The notes under the pieces: model-generated
What the model saw: only the letters and a program-made list of their open reading frames with translations
Told to the model about the DNA's origin: nothing
Database searches by the model: none
In this document: positions 33,599 to 44,062 of the stretch, in pieces
Layout: every line of letters starts with the position of its first letter
How positions within the stretch are numbered: position 1 is the stretch's first letter
Assembly (NCBI RefSeq): GCF_023856365.1
Contig: NC_064540.1
Coordinates: 30,402,974 to 30,466,973, forward strand
Reading direction: 5' to 3'
Length of the DNA: 64,000 nucleotides
Origin: Brienomyrus brachyistius
Lineage: Eukaryota > Chordata > Actinopteri > Osteoglossiformes > Mormyridae
Made by a program: the position numbers and the translations under genes

Positions 33599-33884
33599 TG
33601 TCATGACCCGGCTCGTCGGCTCCTCGTGTGTGCCACGCCCCCTGATTACCCGCGTGTGCGTCCCTGATTGTCTCCAGCCTTGTCTGATTACTTTGCTTAG
33701 TCTTGTCCTGTTTTAAGTCCTGGTCTTGCCTGTTACCCTTGTCCGTCATTGTGGATGTTTGTTAGTCCCTGTCCAATGCTCCCTAGTCCCCGTTACTCCA
33801 ATAAAACCCCGTTATTCCCCGTACCTGGTTTCCCTTGCCTGTTTCCCGCACGATCGCCGTCTCCAGTATTTCCGGATCGTGACA
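33599..33884 (+). repeat. 3' LTR of the self-priming element
   Basis: Reads identically to 30688-30973 over all 286 bases, indicating a very recent insertion. Preceded by a nine-G polypurine tract (33587-33595) and 'ttc'. Confidence 0.9.
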
Positions 33885-33994
33885 TATACATATATATAAA
33901 ATAATTGTCACACAACCTGGGTGACATGCCTTGCCTGCTCACCCAATTTTAGTGCACCTTAGTTATCCATACTGACCATCTAGTCTCGACACAC

Positions 33995-34051
<57 letters not shown>

Positions 34052-34355
34052 GATATTTTTTCTTTTTCTTGTGTTTTTTTTTCGCAATGGATATTAAAAA
34101 TAAAGCAGTCCTCCGTAAAGGAGGGGTGGTGGAGGGAATATATATATACATATATATATAAAATAATTGTCACACAACCTGGGTGACATGCCTTGCCTGC
34201 TCACCCAATTTTAGTGCAACTTAGTTATCCATAATGACCAACTAGTCTCGATACACCCATATATATATATATATATATGTACATATATATAGTTTTTTAA
34301 TTAGCAATAGAAAAGAAAAATAACGCAGTTCTCCGTAAAGGAGGGATGGTGGATG

Positions 34356-34403
<48 letters not shown>

Positions 34404-34607
34404 TTATATAAAATAATTGTCACACAACCTGGGTGACATGCCTTGCCTGCTCACCCAATTTTAGTGCAACTTAGTTATCCATAATGACCAACTAGTCTCG
34501 ATACACCCATATATATATATATATATATATGTACATATATATAGTTTTTTTATTAGCAATAGAAAAGAAAAATAACGCAGTTCTCCGTAAAGGAGGGATG
34601 GTGGATG

Positions 34608-34663
<56 letters not shown>

Positions 34664-34768
34664 TTATATAAAATAATTGTCACACAACCTGGGTGACATG
34701 CCTTGCCTGCTCACCCAATTTTAGTGCACTTTAGTTATCCATACTGACCATCTAGTCTCGACACACCC

Positions 34769-34801
<33 letters not shown>

Positions 34802-35084
34802 GATATTTTTTCTTTTTCTTGTGTTTTTTTTCGCAATGGATATTAAAAATAAAGCAGTCCTCCGTAAAGGAGGGATGGTGGATGGAATATATATATAAAA
34901 TAATTGTCACACAACCGGGGTGACATGCCTTGCCTGCTCACCCAATTTTAGTGCACCTTAGTTATTCATAATGACCATCTAGTCTCGATACACCCATAAA
35001 TATATATGTATATATATATAGTTTTTTTATTAGCAATAAAAAAGAAAAATAACGCAGTTCTCCGTAAAGGAGGGATGGTGGATG

Positions 35085-35120
<36 letters not shown>

Positions 35121-35232
35121 TTATATAAAATAATTGTCACACAACCTGGGTGACATGCCTTGCCTGCTCACCCAATTTTAGTGCACTTTAGTTATCCAGA
35201 ATGACCATCTAGTCTCGATACACCCATGAATA

Positions 35233-35264
<32 letters not shown>

Positions 35265-35464
35265 GTTTTTCTGTTTTTTTTTGCAATAGACAATAAAAAT
35301 AACGCAGTTCTCCGTAAAGGAGGGATGGTGGATGGAATATATATATATGCATATATATAAAATAATTGTCACACAACCTGGGTGACATGCCTTGCCTGCT
35401 CACCCAATTTTAGTGCACTTTAGTTATCCAGAATGACCATCTAGTCTCGATACACCCATGAATA

Positions 35465-35523
<59 letters not shown>

Positions 35524-35711
35524 TTTCTGTTTTTTTTTTTGCAATAGACAATAAAAATAACGCAGTTCTCCATAAAGGAGGGATGGTGGATGGAATATGT
35601 ATATGCATATATATAAAATAATTGTCACACAACCTGGGTGACATGCCTTGCCTGCTCACCCAATTTTAGTGTACCTTAGTTATCCATACTGACCATCTAG
35701 TCTCGATACAC

Positions 35712-35750
<39 letters not shown>

Positions 35751-35960
35751 TATATATAGTTTTTTTATTAGCAATAGAAAAGAAAAATAACGCAGTTCTC
35801 CGTAAAGGAGGGATGGTGGATGGAATATATATATATATATATATACATTTATATAAAATAATTGTCACACAACCTGGGTGACATGCCTTGCCTGCTCACC
35901 CAGTTTTAGTGCACCTTAGTTATCCATAATGACCATCTAGTCTCGATACATCCATAAATA

Positions 35961-36001
<41 letters not shown>

Positions 36002-36207
36002 TTTTTATTTTTTTCGTAATGGACAATAAAAATAACGCAGTTCTCCGTAAAGGAGGGATGGTGGATGGAATATATATATACATATATACATTTATATAAA
36101 ATAATTGTCACACAACCTGGGTGACATGCCTTGCCTGCTCACCCAGTTTTAGTGCACCTTAGTTATCCATACTGACCATCTAGTCTCGATACACCCATAA
36201 ATATATA

Positions 36208-37376
36208 TACTGAACAAAAATATAAACGCAACACTCTTGTTTCTGCTCCCATTTTTCATGAGATGGACTTAAAGACCTACAATTCATTCCAGATACACAA
36301 TATTACCATTTCTCTCAAACATTTCTCACAAATCAGTCTAAATGTGTGATAGTGAGCACTTCTGCTTTGCTGAGATAATCCATCCCACCTCACAGGTGTG
36401 CCACATCAAGATGCTGATCTGACATCATGGGTAGTGCACAGGTGTACCTTATACTGCCCACAATAAAAGGCCACCCTGGAATGTGCAGTTTTTTGCTTTA
36501 TTGGGGGTCTGGGGACTCAGAACCGGTCAGTATCTGGTGTGACCACCATTTGCCTCATACAATACAACACATCTTCTTCGCATAGAGTTTATCAGATTGT
36601 CAATTGTGGCCTGTGGAATGTTGGTCCACTCCTCTTCAATGGCTGTGCGAAGTTGTTGGATATTAGTGGGAACTGGTACACGCTGTCGTATACGCCGGTC
36701 AAGCACATCCCAAACATGCTCAACGGGTGACATGTCCGGTGAGTATGCTGGCCATGCAAGAACTGGGACATTTTCAGCTTCCAAGAACTGTGTACAGATC
36801 CTTGCAACATGGGGCCGTGCATCATCTGTCTGAGTGGCTGGTCTCAGACGATCTTGGAGGTGAACCTGCTGGATGTGGAGGTCCTGGGCTGGTGTGGTTA
36901 CACGTGGTCTGCGGTTGTGAGGCCGGTTGGATGTACTGCCATATTCTCTGAAACGCCTTTGGAGACGGCTTATGGTTGAGAAATGAACATTCAATGCACG
37001 AGCAACAGATCTGGTTGACATTCCTGCTGTCAGCATGCCAATTGCACGCTCCCTCAATGCTTGTGGCATCTGTGGCATTTTGCTGTGAGACAAAACTGCA
37101 CATTCCAGGGTGGCCTTTTATTGTGGGCAGTATAAGGTACACCTGTGCACTACCCATGATGTCAGATCAGCATCTTGATGTGGCACACCTGTGAGGTGGG
37201 ATGGATTATCTCAGCAAAGCAGAAGTGCTCACTATCACACATTTAGACTGATTTGTGAGAAATGTTTGAGAGAAATGGTAATATTGTGTATCTGGAATGA
37301 ATTGTAGATCTTTAAGTCCATCTCATGAAAAATGGGAGCAAAAACAAAAGTGTTGCGTTTATATTTTTGTTCAGTG
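36208..37376 (-). mobile_element. Tc1-like transposon with ~290-bp inverted ends, internally deleted
   Basis: Ends 'tactgaacaaaaatataaac' and its inverse 'gtttatatttttgttcagtg' are flanked by TA (36206-36207 and 37377-37378). The inverted repeats extend about 290 bp (36208-36497 against 37087-37376) with very few differences. Inserted in the TA-rich satellite. Confidence 0.95.
36527..37093 (-). CDS. internally deleted Tc1-type transposase
   Basis: An uninterrupted 188-codon frame. Residues 10-60 form the N-terminal helix-turn-helix (RERAIGMLTAGMSTRSVARA, STISRLQRRF), followed by the GRPR-like hook NRRPRVTTP. The frame then jumps to the end of the catalytic domain: DDARPHVA (second Asp region) and WPAYSPDMSPVEHVWD (Glu region). 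The segment with the first catalytic Asp is missing, so the protein is about half the usual 340 residues and cannot cut DNA. It could still bind the ends, so it may act as a repressor-like product. Its ATG lies at the inner edge of the terminal repeat. Confidence 0.85.
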   Translation of the reverse strand: MSHSKMPQMPQALRERAIGMLTAGMSTRSVARALNVHFSTISRLQRRFREYGSTSNRPHNRRPRVTTPAQDLHIQQVHLQDRLRPATQTDDARPHVARICTQFLEAENVPVLAWPAYSPDMSPVEHVWDVLDRRIRQRVPVPTNIQQLRTAIEEEWTNIPQATIDNLINSMRRRCVVLYEANGGHTRY

Positions 37377-37410
37377 TATGTATATGTATACATATAGTTT
37401 TTTTTGTGTT

Positions 37411-38648
37411 TGTGAAAACGGGTCTTTAATCGGGGAAACGGAGCGGGTAGAGCAGGACGGAACGCAGGCATTGACAAACTACAATGACGGACAGGGCAAA
37501 CAGGTAAGACCAGGACTTAAAATAGGTCATGACTAATCAAAGTAATCGGGCAAAGCAGGAGACGATCAGGGAAGCACACGTGGGTAATCAGGGGGCGTGG
37601 CACACACGAGGAGCGGACAAGCCGGGCATATATGTATATCTATATAAAACCTCATTAATGAGGGACAGGGAACAGAACGGACAGACAGAACTGGCACAGG
37701 GGAAGGAGCCAGGACAAGACTTGACATAAGACAGGAAAGGCAGAGAAACAGATCAGAAAGGGGGACACGGAGGGAACAGGCAGGACAAAAGGACCGGGAG
37801 TGAACGAAGGGAACATCGGGGAAAGAGGAGCAGAAGCCAGAGGGACGAGGGACAAAGAGAGGAGGGACAGAGACAGGAGGAACAAAGCGAGGGGGAGCAG
37901 AGGCAGGAGGGACAAAGACGGGAGGCCAGGGAGAGAAGGAGGGGGAACCAAGAGGAGCCCGAGGGAGACCCAGCGGGCGACGGGAGGCAGCCGGAAGGGC
38001 TGCAGGCGGCCGGGAGGCCGGAGCCGGAGGGGCCGAGGAGACGGGGTGAGGGACAGACGCAGGGACGAAGGAGGGAGTCGGAGGGGAGACCAGGGAAGGG
38101 GACGAAGGAGCTGGAAGGGACCCTGGCGAGGGCAAGGAGAGAGGGGGAGCCGCAGCAGACGGCGACGTCCTCCGACACGCCAGAGCGGGAGGACCAGCAG
38201 GCGAATGAGGAGCCGCCGTCGGGGGGCCCGCAGGCAACCGATAAGACGCCGGAGGAGGGACCGAGGCAGGGCGACGAGGCCGCGGAGGGGGACCCGCAGA
38301 CGACAGCCGACCCGGAGGGCCAGGACCCGCAGGTGCCGACCAAGCCCTAGCGCCGGCGAGGGAGGGCGAGCCAGGGGGCTGGGCGGGTGGGACCCCAGCC
38401 GTGCGTCTGTGTCCTCTCCCCTTATGGGACACAGACATAAGGACCTGCGGCCGGGGTCGGGCTCGTCGGGGTGAGGGTACCAGAGTCACAGGGGGAGAAG
38501 GGACTGGAGTGGGGCCAGGGACTGGAGCTGCAGGCTGCAGAGGGGGCGCCTGCCCGGGAGCTGCAGGCAGGGAAAGCGCCTCGGACGTGGGCGCGGTAGC
38601 TGCAGGCAGCGGAGACGGCTGCTCGGGCTCTGGGGCCGCAGGGGGCAC
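37411..38648 (-). mobile_element. self-priming LTR element, copy 2, truncated and diverged
   Basis: Minus strand. A diverged LTR at 37411-37630 ends in TG/CA style and keeps 'cgtgtgtgccacgccccctg'. The complementary motif GTCCGTCATT is conserved (37492-37483). Upstream in sense, a continuous frame (38648 to about 37660) matches the C-terminal half of copy 1's proline-rich protein (PAGPGPPGRLS, RRPLGLPRAPLG and others). The N-terminal half, the 5' LTR and the primer site are missing. A TA-rich scrap separates the coding part from the LTR. Confidence 0.8.
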
Positions 38649-38703
38649 TTATTTTATTATATAAAATAAGTGTCACACAACCGGGGTGACATGCCTTGCC
38701 TGC

Positions 38704-39130
38704 TTGTGGGATGAGGAAGACTCAGGGACTGGAAATGGGATTAAAACTGAAGATGTGCTCATTCCTTTGTGTATTTACAAATTTTCCTTCCGTCAGACAT
38801 GAGGAGTTTGCTGCTATATTTGGCACTAATAGAGATTCTGATGCTGCTATTTTTATTGTCTATTAGTTTGTTATTATTTACAAGTTCTGTTGTGTTTTTG
38901 CATTTTTCTCTTCTGGTTAATTAACTGCTGTCTGTTTGCTGTGAAGTATGAGTGTGGTGAGTAAGACTCAGGGACTGGAAGTGGGATTACAACTAAAGAT
39001 AACATGCTTATTCCTTTTTGTATTGTTTACAAATTTCCTTCCGTCAAACATGAGGAGTTTGCTGCTATATTGTGCACTAACAGAGATTCTGATGCTGCTA
39101 TTTTTATTGTTTATAAATGTGTTATTGTTT
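38704..39130 (+). repeat. local tandem duplication
   Basis: 38704-38885 and 38950-39130 share 'aagactcagggactggaa', 'catgaggagtttgctgctat' and 'agagattctgatgctgctat'. The period is about 245 bp and the copies have moderately diverged. Confidence 0.7.
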
Positions 39131-39199
39131 CCAGTATTCAAGTATTCGAGTATTCAATAAATGCTAAATTGAGAAATTTTGTGTATCGTTTGTTATTAT

Positions 39200-39330
39200 T
39201 AGTGTGATATTTTACCATGCAAATAGAGGGGAAAACGTCCAATTATCGGCCAAAAAAAATCAGCAGCATATATCGGCCATCGCCTGACCCTTGACTTGAA
39301 AAACCCATATCGGTCGACCTCTAGTAACAG
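39200..39330. mobile_element. DNA transposon end
   Basis: The wording 'ttatcggccaaa', 'atatcggccatcg' and the terminal 'atatcggtcgacctctag' is typical of the ends of a common vertebrate DNA transposon family. The other end was not found. Confidence 0.35.
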
Positions 39331-39362
39331 TACATTCTGTCCAATTCATCCATCGAGTTAAG

Positions 39363-42300
39363 TCACACACCCACTTGAGGGGGCACTCCGGCAGACGTGA
39401 GGATGGGGATGTTCTTTCCGCTATAACATCCACTGCAGAAGTACATCTCGCTCCTGTTCACAGGGCTTACTTCAATGATGAAGCAGGGCTGGTTGTCTGG
39501 ACAAGAAGTTGTCCTGCTGCTGGGTCTCGGTGCCGTTTTTCCACCTAAGCTTGAAGGTGGAAATGTGTTCCAACTTGGTCCCTGGGACTGCAGCATAGCC
39601 AAACATCGCGAGCAGCGTCGGCCACACCCACCACCAGAACCATCACACCGTCCTATACACATAAAGAAGAACTAAAACATAGAGTGTTGTGACAATCTAT
39701 GCGTTAATGTTTGGCAGCATAGGTGATTCATTAAAATTATACCGAAGAATGGAAAATGTGATATTTAGAATATTTTTTGCCATTTAGTAGCTAATTTAAG
39801 CACTTACCCAATGCCTCAATTTGTTTTAGGTCAGTAATGTCTGAGCCAAAAGAATGAATGTATGAATTTAATACAATTCACCCACTCCCACCCACACACA
39901 AATCTGAAATTCAATTTAAGACACTTCTTAAACATTAGTGCATTAACAAAAAAGGAAAATCTTAAGAGATTCAGTAGGATTTTCTATGTTAGACTTAAGC
40001 TAATAGTTCAATAGTTTTTACATATTTCAATATACCAATTTGACTTTAATGTTGAAACAGATGCTAAAACATGGAATAATTTCATAACTAGAGAAACATG
40101 TTATTCACAAACACTAGCAAAGGTAGCTTATAGTTAAGCTTACTTAAGTCAGCAAGTCAGGCTACAGTGTGTAAGAATAGTCGTAAACGATAATTTGTCT
40201 CAGTCTTACATGACAGAATAAGTAAACAGAAAATATAAAATGGCTGAAACAGCGTCATTAACGCCAGCTACAGTAGAGGCGCAGAAAAGGTGTCATGACT
40301 GAAGTATTCCCAAACTCTGGAAGACCGTATGCGAGCCTTTTTTGTCGCGTGTTTCTCCAGAGGCTCCGGAGCTCCGCTGGTTGACACAGCCATGTTGGTT
40401 CATGTGCAGGGGGACGAGCGGCAAATTTCTTTTTTGCAGGGTGGTAGGTGATGTCTCATTAATATTTATGAGAGAAGTGCTACATGATTGGCCAGTGCAT
40501 GCCTTACAAAATGGTGCGGCACTGCATCCAAGCCTGCGGCACTCAGAGTCACAAATACAGTGGAAACCATTTGTAGTAATTACGTCTGTCTGGCTGATTT
40601 CCAACTAATTGATATTTGTATATTTATTACATGAATATAAGGTAATATAAGGTAATAGAAAAGGTATTTAATGGTTTTCCATCTGAGGAATTTGCAAAAA
40701 ACTGCAGTGCATGATGGGTCGGACCTAAAGGCTGCCTTAACGTCCTCATCTGTATGACGACATACATCAAGACTAGGAAGGTGCATAATGTTCATGTCTG
40801 GTTGCGTTTGTTGGTCCAGAAAGTAATTCAATTTCGCCATGTAGGTTACGTTCTTAAAAACTGCTTGGATATAGCCCGATTATATGCTGTGGGCCTTTTA
40901 ATTTCTTTGTTTACCAGGTAGGCTACCTTCTTTAAACTGCGTTTTGTTAGACTACATATTTAGGGAGGTCTTTATAAATTTATAGTAGTCTTCATAAATA
41001 TGTGCATAGTTTAGCCTAACCCAGCCACTTAAGGGAGAAAGCCAGCTCAACTAGGTGTCGGTCCCAAGCCCGGATTAATGGGGAGGGTTGGCGTCAAGAA
41101 ATAAAGAGACTGTATCTTCACTGCATGACTGATGTCAAAATGTGTGAAATATGTGGTTGTATTAATAAATGCATTAAAGTAGGTTAATGATTCTGTGCTG
41201 TCTAAATTGTATAGAAAATTTCTACGTATAGCCAAACAAATCTCCTCCTGTTTGAAAAGGCATAGAAAAAGCAATTTAGCCACTAAAACTTTACAGTTTT
41301 TGTGAGGGACAGTCGAATTCTCTCGTTTCTCTCGTCAAGTTTTTTTGTGATCCTGCACCTACACTTTGCCGGCCCCAGGAGGATGGGCTCCCCCTTTGAG
41401 TTTGGTCCCTCCCAAGTTTTCTTCCTTCTTGGGAGTTTTTCCATGCTATCGGCGCCTATGGCTTACTCACTGGGGGCTTTGGGTGGGCATGATATAAAGC
41501 AAAGCATTTTCCCTCCCAGTTTCCTCCTCTGGTCCACATTGCAGGACCATCAGCCATCAGAAACAGCCAGACGGTCTCCTTCAGCTTCTTTAGTGTCCTT
41601 GGAAGCCAAGGCAGTTTTAGGTCTGAGAAGAGGTTTATCAGAAGGACACATATTACGTCGTTTGTCCTGAAATGTAACATGGGGAGGAAAAGTTAAGCGG
41701 TTTAGTCAGATTGGAGTCGTTTATTCAGCAGTGGCAGCGCCAGTGACTTAATGCTACAGGTGCTATAGGGGAGTGAGATTATTTAGACCGGGTGCTTTAG
41801 CTTTTCAGCTTATGTAGATGGTGTATAGAAGCACACAGCACGATAAGCTACAGCATGGATAAAATAGGATAAAATATGAAATTCTAACGTCTAGCTCACA
41901 GAGCCTCTATGTGTACTTTGAAGAAAAAATACACTACAAGTATGCTGTAAAAACCGCAAAAATGTCTTACACAATATACAGATTTTACAGATAGTTAAAG
42001 AAAAAATGAAACCAATATTTTGGGGGTGCTGTGGGGGTACTATGGTCATTGGAGGAGGAGCTAGAGCCCCCCCCCCCCAAGCTTTTCCTTGGTGCTGCCA
42101 CTGTTGTTCAGATTAAAAGTAACATTGTCATTAATAAACAGTACTCTGATCAAATTTTTGCATGTACAAACACAATCAAAGTTTAACCACATGTTTAGAC
42201 ACAATTCACACACCTGTTACATTTCCATAATGCTAAGACTCTCTACACTTACTTCATCCACTTTCTTGTTTGGTACACAGTCATTTGATGGATGTGTAAG

Positions 42301-43738
42301 ATCATTACCAGACCGTCTGCTGCAAACTCTACAGTTAATGAATGGCTGCAAAAACACACAGACACACAAAAACAGTATTTAAAGAGTGGTGGGCAATAAA
42401 TACAGTGAGAGAAGGTGTAGTAAAGATATATCTAATGATTTAAGGCAGAGCTGCTGGAGTGCAGGGTTTAATGACACAGAACAATTTTAGAGGAAAGAGC
42501 TTCCAAAGCAGGGTCACCATAAGGCTATATTATACAAAGCAAGTTCATCTAAAAGTATGAACAACAAATCCCGTTTAACTGAACACTGCTCTGTATTAAA
42601 ATACTGTCCTCCGATCAAGCTAAGTGGTCCTGTAGTTCACTATTTAAAGAGGTAAATTTAAAGGGTAATTCACACTGCACATCTACCCTGCTCTGACCAG
42701 GTTTAATTACTGGCTTTCTAATTAAAACAAGAGTTAAGTCCTGCCCTTTCACCACAAAACACCACACTGCCATTTAAGGCTGATTTCAACAATGAGTTTT
42801 AGTTAACCTGGCTCGATTGAGTTAACTCTGGGTATGTAAAACCCGCTTTGTAGTACAGCCCACAGGTCTTTAAATAAGGCCAGCTAGGGTTCATAGCTCG
42901 AAGCATAATCTACAGGTCACCCCTCAGATGATTAGCATTTGCTTCTGCCTGGTAATCCAGCCTTTAAGCCTGTAAACCTACTAAAATTTGAGAATAAGGT
43001 GAAGGAACTGGCTCTTTGAGGCCACCTATGTATTTGTTACTTTATTGTTGGCTAACTTTCCCCCGCAGGGCATCAAAAAAGTTAACATGAACCTAAATTA
43101 ATTTGCTAACTGATATGTCCAATGCTCACAGTCACAGTGACTCTTTACTTACCCTCTTGTCCATGAAAATACAGTCAGCCCGATGGTCTGTTGCAGTTGA
43201 CTTTGGACATTTTGTTGCTCTCAAGAGAATCTCAATGTCAATGTATTCACTGCTGATCTAAATCACATAAACACGTTATATACAAAATTGCCTACAACTG
43301 TTTTAAAGGCAATATAACAAACAATAATCACCCAAAAAATGGCAAACTGTCACAGACTTGACTGCAGCAGATTCAGAGAGAAACTGTGAGAAGGTAAAAT
43401 TGACCAGGGCTGAGATATACAACCATCACTTTCATTGTGAAGAGACATTAAGCATCATATGCATTGAAATTAAAACATCAAAATCAATGTGATACTCATT
43501 AGTTCAGCTTGCAGATGATGAAAGTTTCACACTTTTGTAAACACTTTCTCAGCAGTTACCTTCGGACGGCCCTGGATGTTATAGAAATTCATGTGCTGAC
43601 GGGTTCCTTGATGAGCATTTTCGACTGCGAGTTTAATGGCCGTCTTGTGAGTGCAGGGAGACTGTGGTAATCTTGCTGGGCCTCTGTGGAGATAAGCAGA
43701 GCTCCATAAGCCAAAACCAGAAGCAGCAGGCGGGTCAT
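39363..43738 (-). CDS. rarres2: chemerin-like (retinoic acid receptor responder 2) gene, exon 1 frame-broken
   Basis: Four exons on the minus strand: 43738-43560, 43257-43153, 42345-42253 and 39488-39363 (stop). All introns are GT-AG and in phase 0. Exon 1 encodes a signal peptide (MTRLLLLVLAYGALLISTEA) and the cystatin-fold helix (THKTAIKLAVENAHQ, HMNFYNI). Exon 2 gives the strand EYIDIEILLRATKC and ADC; exon 3 PFINCRVC and NDCVP; exon 4 PCFIIEV, YFCSGC and an end with SGKNIPILTSAG that resembles the chemerin C-terminus, whose processed tail carries receptor activity. The total is 503 nt, one base short of 168 codons; chemerins are about 160 residues. The missing base lies in exon 1 between the signal peptide (ending near HSLP) and the helix, so as written the frame stops early. 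This is a pseudogene or an assembly indel. Secreted leukocyte attractant and adipokine by family; a different cystatin-fold protein is the alternative. Confidence 0.7.
40268..40393 (-). pseudogene. hAT/ZBED-type N-terminal fragment with BED finger start
   Basis: A 41-codon frame from the ATG at 40393 reads into RSSRVWEYFSHD, the start of a BED zinc finger (VWxYF), and stops after DTFSAPLL. It lies inside the chemerin-like gene's third intron, same strand. The rest of a hAT transposase is absent. Confidence 0.5.
40685..41110. repeat. dispersed repeat, inverted partner of 24880-25120
   Basis: See the 24880 entry. This copy is about 180 bp longer in the middle. It lies in intron 3 of the chemerin-like gene. 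Confidence 0.6.
41365..41500 (+). repeat. dispersed repeat family K, copy 2
   Basis: Matches 7270-7490: 'ctccccctttgagtttgg', 'ggagtttttccatgcta' and 'ttactcactgggggctttgg'. In intron 3 of the chemerin-like gene, opposite strand. Confidence 0.6.
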
Positions 43739-44062
43739 CTTCCTCTCAGCTTTGAAGGGAGAAGCAGGACTGAGGACACTGATCTGTGGTCCCCTTATCC
43801 AGCACGTCCAGGGGCGTGTCCTTCACTCGAAACAAACAGACCTTTGAACAACATTGGAAAACTCTTCAGGATGAATTGAGGCAGGTGGTCAAGTGGGTTT
43901 ATTGTTATTTCAGCAATATACACAGTACACAGTGAAAGGAAACATTGTTCCTCCTGGACCACGGTGCAACACAAAGAAGAAAAACAGAAACAACACAAGA
44001 TGACACAAGTGCGGGCAAGATAGAACTATACAGAGTGAAAGGAGCACAAACAGAGGGAGAAA

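Larger units (their letters stand above)
30688..33884 (+). mobile_element. non-autonomous self-priming LTR retroelement (copy 1, intact)
   Basis: 286-bp LTRs (30688-30973 and 33599-33884) read identically, begin TGTCA and end TGACA, and are bounded by the 5-bp duplication TATAC (30683-30687 and 33885-33889). Each LTR has AATAAA near 30889 or its equivalent. Immediately inside the 5' LTR lies AATGACGGAC (30975-30984), the exact complement of GTCCGTCATT inside the LTR (30830-30839); this is the self-priming geometry of Tf1/sushi gypsy elements and no tRNA primer site is apparent. A run of nine G precedes the 3' LTR as a polypurine tract. No protease, reverse transcriptase, RNase H or integrase is present, so it must borrow enzymes. 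It is inserted in the 240-bp satellite. Confidence 0.9.
29840..36205. repeat. satellite of about 240 bp with TA-rich linkers
   Basis: Each unit has a conserved block ('cgcagttctcc(g/a)taaagg', 'agggatggtggatggaat'), a (TA)n stretch, a second block ('aattgtcacacaacctgggt', 'catgccttgcctgctcaccc', 'gaccatctagtctcgataca') and another (TA)n stretch. The 'tagtctcga' landmark occurs 13 times (near 30030, 30262, 30550, 33982, 34240, 34495, 34755, 34983, 35213, 35447, 35699, 35939 and 36181), so spacing is about 230-290 bp where uninterrupted. A part-unit resumes at 38649-38700. The longest pure TA run is about 30379-30452. Open frames within it are repeat artefacts. Confidence 0.9.

Noticed and set aside
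29592..36111. Dozens of 60-110-codon open frames rich in Tyr-Ile repeats
   Set aside because: They are translations of (TA)n and the conserved satellite blocks, recur with every unit, and lack any start context or domain.
37235..37536. Open frames at the right Tc1 end
   Set aside because: They read across the inverted repeat and the satellite boundary.
39363..39600. Immunoglobulin V-domain F-strand reading (IIEVSPVNRSEMYFC)
   Set aside because: The resemblance is real but the segment joins in phase to the chemerin-like exons and ends with a chemerin-like tail, which explains it better.
39363..39855. Alternative cysteine-rich exon pair (39846-39812 and 39655-39363) in phase 1
   Set aside because: Splice signals allow it, but the predicted cysteine-rich part resembles nothing I know and exon 3 of the chemerin-like gene ends in phase 0, which does not fit.
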